Shown: positions 62,675 to 64,000 of the stretch, one piece after another
How the letters are laid out: the number at the start of each line of letters is the position of its first letter
Position numbering within the stretch: the stretch's first letter is position 1
Assembly: GCA_023663655.1 (NCBI GenBank)
Contig: JAMPGZ010000002.1
Location: 1 to 64,000 of the forward strand
Direction of reading: 5' to 3'
Source of the DNA: Lachnospiraceae bacterium
Lineage (GTDB): Bacteria; Bacteroidota; Bacteroidia; Bacteroidales; Muribaculaceae
DNA: 64,000 nucleotides
Program-made: the position numbers and the translations under genes
Notes under the pieces: generated by a model
Database searches by the model: none
Told to the model about the DNA's origin: nothing
The model's input: only the letters and a program-made list of their open reading frames with translations

Positions 62675-64000
62675 TCAATTAATCACCATTATCTTTGTCA
62701 CAGCGCCATTGGAAGAACTTCCGTCAGACCCTCCGCTTGAAGCAAACACAAGATAAACACCTGTTTTTACACGTCGTCCTGACCCGTCACAGCAATCCCA
62801 CACTGCTGTTCCACCCGTAGCTTTGCATTGATAAAACACATTTCCTGCTATATCGGCTATTTTAACAAGCGATCCATCCATCAGTCCTGTGATGGTTATA
62901 GGCCCCGTATATTCAGGTTTCACCGGATTAGGATAAGCATATACATCAGAATAATCATCAGCTCCTGGCGACGCATCGGAAGCATATTCGAGCAGTCCGT
63001 AACGGGTACCCGCATACACTGAATTACCGTTAGGATCGCAAGCAAGAGCCGATACCTCATCAATGTCTATCCCTGTATTCTCCGATGTGAAATTGGAGAT
63101 GATTTCTTTTCCATCTTCACTCACAAGATACAATCCTGACGAAGATGTGCCCAACCATTTTCTATTGGCATTATCCACAGCAATTGCCGTGACGAGACGA
63201 TTGGATAACAAGTAATCGGCGTATTGTGTACCGTCATTTCTCGGCACCTTCACCCTCTCAACAGTTCCATTTCCGCCAAGCATCGACGATGGGTTATGAA
63301 TCACTATAACCCCATCGGTAGTGCCTATCCACAATGCTCCGTTCTTATCTTCGGCGACACTGAATATGGCAAGCGGTCCAAATGATTTTCCATCCTGATC
63401 TATGAAACCGTTATATACATGATAAGTATCATCTGATGTAGAGTCAATCGTTCCGTTAGTGTTATATATCAAAAATTTATAAGGAGAATCACTTGAGGTG
63501 ACAATCACAAGATTCTTGTTCTTGGAATGCTTGAGAGCCATGATGCGTGAATCACGGGTAAAGAACACCCCCACATCACTTGCTTTGATATTTATCCAGT
63601 CACTTTTTGACACCTCCGATTGTTTTCTTTTCGATGCCGGAAGCACACCTATGAATATATTTTCCTTAAAATCATACCCATACACCCAAAGATTATTGGA
63701 TGTGTCAAAATCGATGGATACGGCAGTGCAGTTATAGGTTTGGTTAAGAGGCATATTACGCCAATCATATTTTGCCACCTGCTTGCCGTCACGGAACTTA
63801 TATATACCCTCAAACCACGTGCCCACATACAGTGTGCCCGGCTCCTCCGGATCTTCCACTATTGAAAAGCCCGGATAAAGATTGCCTGACTCGGAATTTG
63901 TAAGCTCAACATCCTTCACATCAGGAGTGACGTCGGTAACAAAACCATCTTTAAGAACATTGATCGACATCAGGTCACGGCTCACCGAAATGTAAGCGCC
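62675..64000 (-). CDS. porZ: PorZ-like beta-propeller protein, 5' end beyond the window
   Basis: The last 441 codons are seen; the frame stays open to the right edge, so the gene continues outside. Repeated propeller blades of the two-component-regulator type occur (EDKNGALWIGTTDGVIVIHN; AVDNANRKWLGTSSSGLYLVSEDG; ACDPNGNSVYAGTRYGLLEYA). They are followed by a C-terminal beta-sandwich with YAYPNPVKPEYTGPITITGLMDGSLVKIADIAGNVFYQ and an end KIMVIN, as in PorZ of the type IX secretion system. PorZ helps process and attach cargo at the cell surface. A different propeller protein with a type IX sorting domain is the alternative. Confidence 0.7.
   Translation of the reverse strand, partial: GAYISVSRDLMSINVLKDGFVTDVTPDVKDVELTNSESGNLYPGFSIVEDPEEPGTLYVGTWFEGIYKFRDGKQVAKYDWRNMPLNQTYNCTAVSIDFDTSNNLWVYGYDFKENIFIGVLPASKRKQSEVSKSDWINIKASDVGVFFTRDSRIMALKHSKNKNLVIVTSSDSPYKFLIYNTNGTIDSTSDDTYHVYNGFIDQDGKSFGPLAIFSVAEDKNGALWIGTTDGVIVIHNPSSMLGGNGTVERVKVPRNDGTQYADYLLSNRLVTAIAVDNANRKWLGTSSSGLYLVSEDGKEIISNFTSENTGIDIDEVSALACDPNGNSVYAGTRYGLLEYASDASPGADDYSDVYAYPNPVKPEYTGPITITGLMDGSLVKIADIAGNVFYQCKATGGTAVWDCCDGSGRRVKTGVYLVFASSGGSDGSSSNGAVTKIMVIN

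Noticed and set aside
1..64000. tRNA, rRNA genes, transposases, integrases
   Set aside because: I looked in the intergenic gaps and at all coding regions and saw none; short degenerate remnants could be missed.

Overview
The window reads as chromosomal DNA of a gut-type Bacteroidales bacterium, most likely Muribaculaceae-like. This placement rests on several things: Bacteroidota -7 promoter elements (TAnnTTTG) in front of many genes, a DUF2723/GT117 membrane protein, an oversized signal peptidase I, a WbqC protein beside it, DUF4294, a PorZ-like type IX secretion protein, and a Wza/Wzx/Wzy/Wzz glycan locus. It is an inference from gene content; no rRNA or tRNA gene was seen.

Layout. Positions 1-593 hold a broken outer-membrane beta-barrel 3' end and a strong hairpin. 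Positions 594-2889 are an AT-rich, controller-protein-regulated type II restriction-modification (R-M) system: M.HaeIII-like methylase, then C protein, then nuclease. Positions 2976-12083 are a long minus-strand run: pdxJ, exbB, exbD, a TonB-like protein, a GT117 protein, a polysaccharide deacetylase, queG, an AlkD-like repair protein and a lipoprotein. Positions 12228-14347 (plus strand) carry a CBS protein, nadK and a YgjP-like metallopeptidase. Positions 14358-16548 are a second R-M system (Eco47II/Sau96I-like, predicted GGNCC), inserted exactly at the 3' end of pdxB and flanked by a 20-bp direct repeat. Positions 16528-22460 are the minus-strand operon cysE, RNA methyltransferase, purD, membrane protein, pdxB. 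dapB, lepB and wbqC follow on the plus strand, then a DEAD helicase and a TrmH-like methyltransferase fired from a palindromic divergent promoter, an acyltransferase, and a tripartite RND efflux operon. The RND pump converges on an AddA-like helicase-nuclease across two mirror-image 7-bp repeat arrays.

Positions 38735-42121 are a glycan-related operon (two GT4 enzymes and a radical SAM/SPASM protein). Next come a TraB/GumN, ABC transporter and GntR operon, an LD-carboxypeptidase and a radical SAM protein. Positions 47607-59711 are a low-GC surface-polysaccharide locus made of two convergent units. The plus unit has a class V (PhnW/AepZ-like) aminotransferase and a TagD-type cytidylyltransferase fused to a Gfo/Idh oxidoreductase. 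The minus unit has a GT2, two LicD proteins, Wza, Wzy, a Wzz with a decayed kinase domain, a GT4 and Wzx. I infer that the plus unit makes a CDP-activated building block that the LicD proteins attach to the glycan as a phospho-substituent. The right end has nadB, a DUF4294 protein, an unrecognised protein and the 3' part of a PorZ-like gene.

The most notable signals are the insertion of the second R-M cassette with an in-frame 20-bp duplication that also cuts pdxB off from its terminator hairpin; the controller operator laid over a Bacteroidota promoter; an apparent shortage of GGCC beside plentiful CCGG; the cytidylyltransferase-oxidoreductase fusion with two LicD proteins; and repeat arrays that begin at stop codons.
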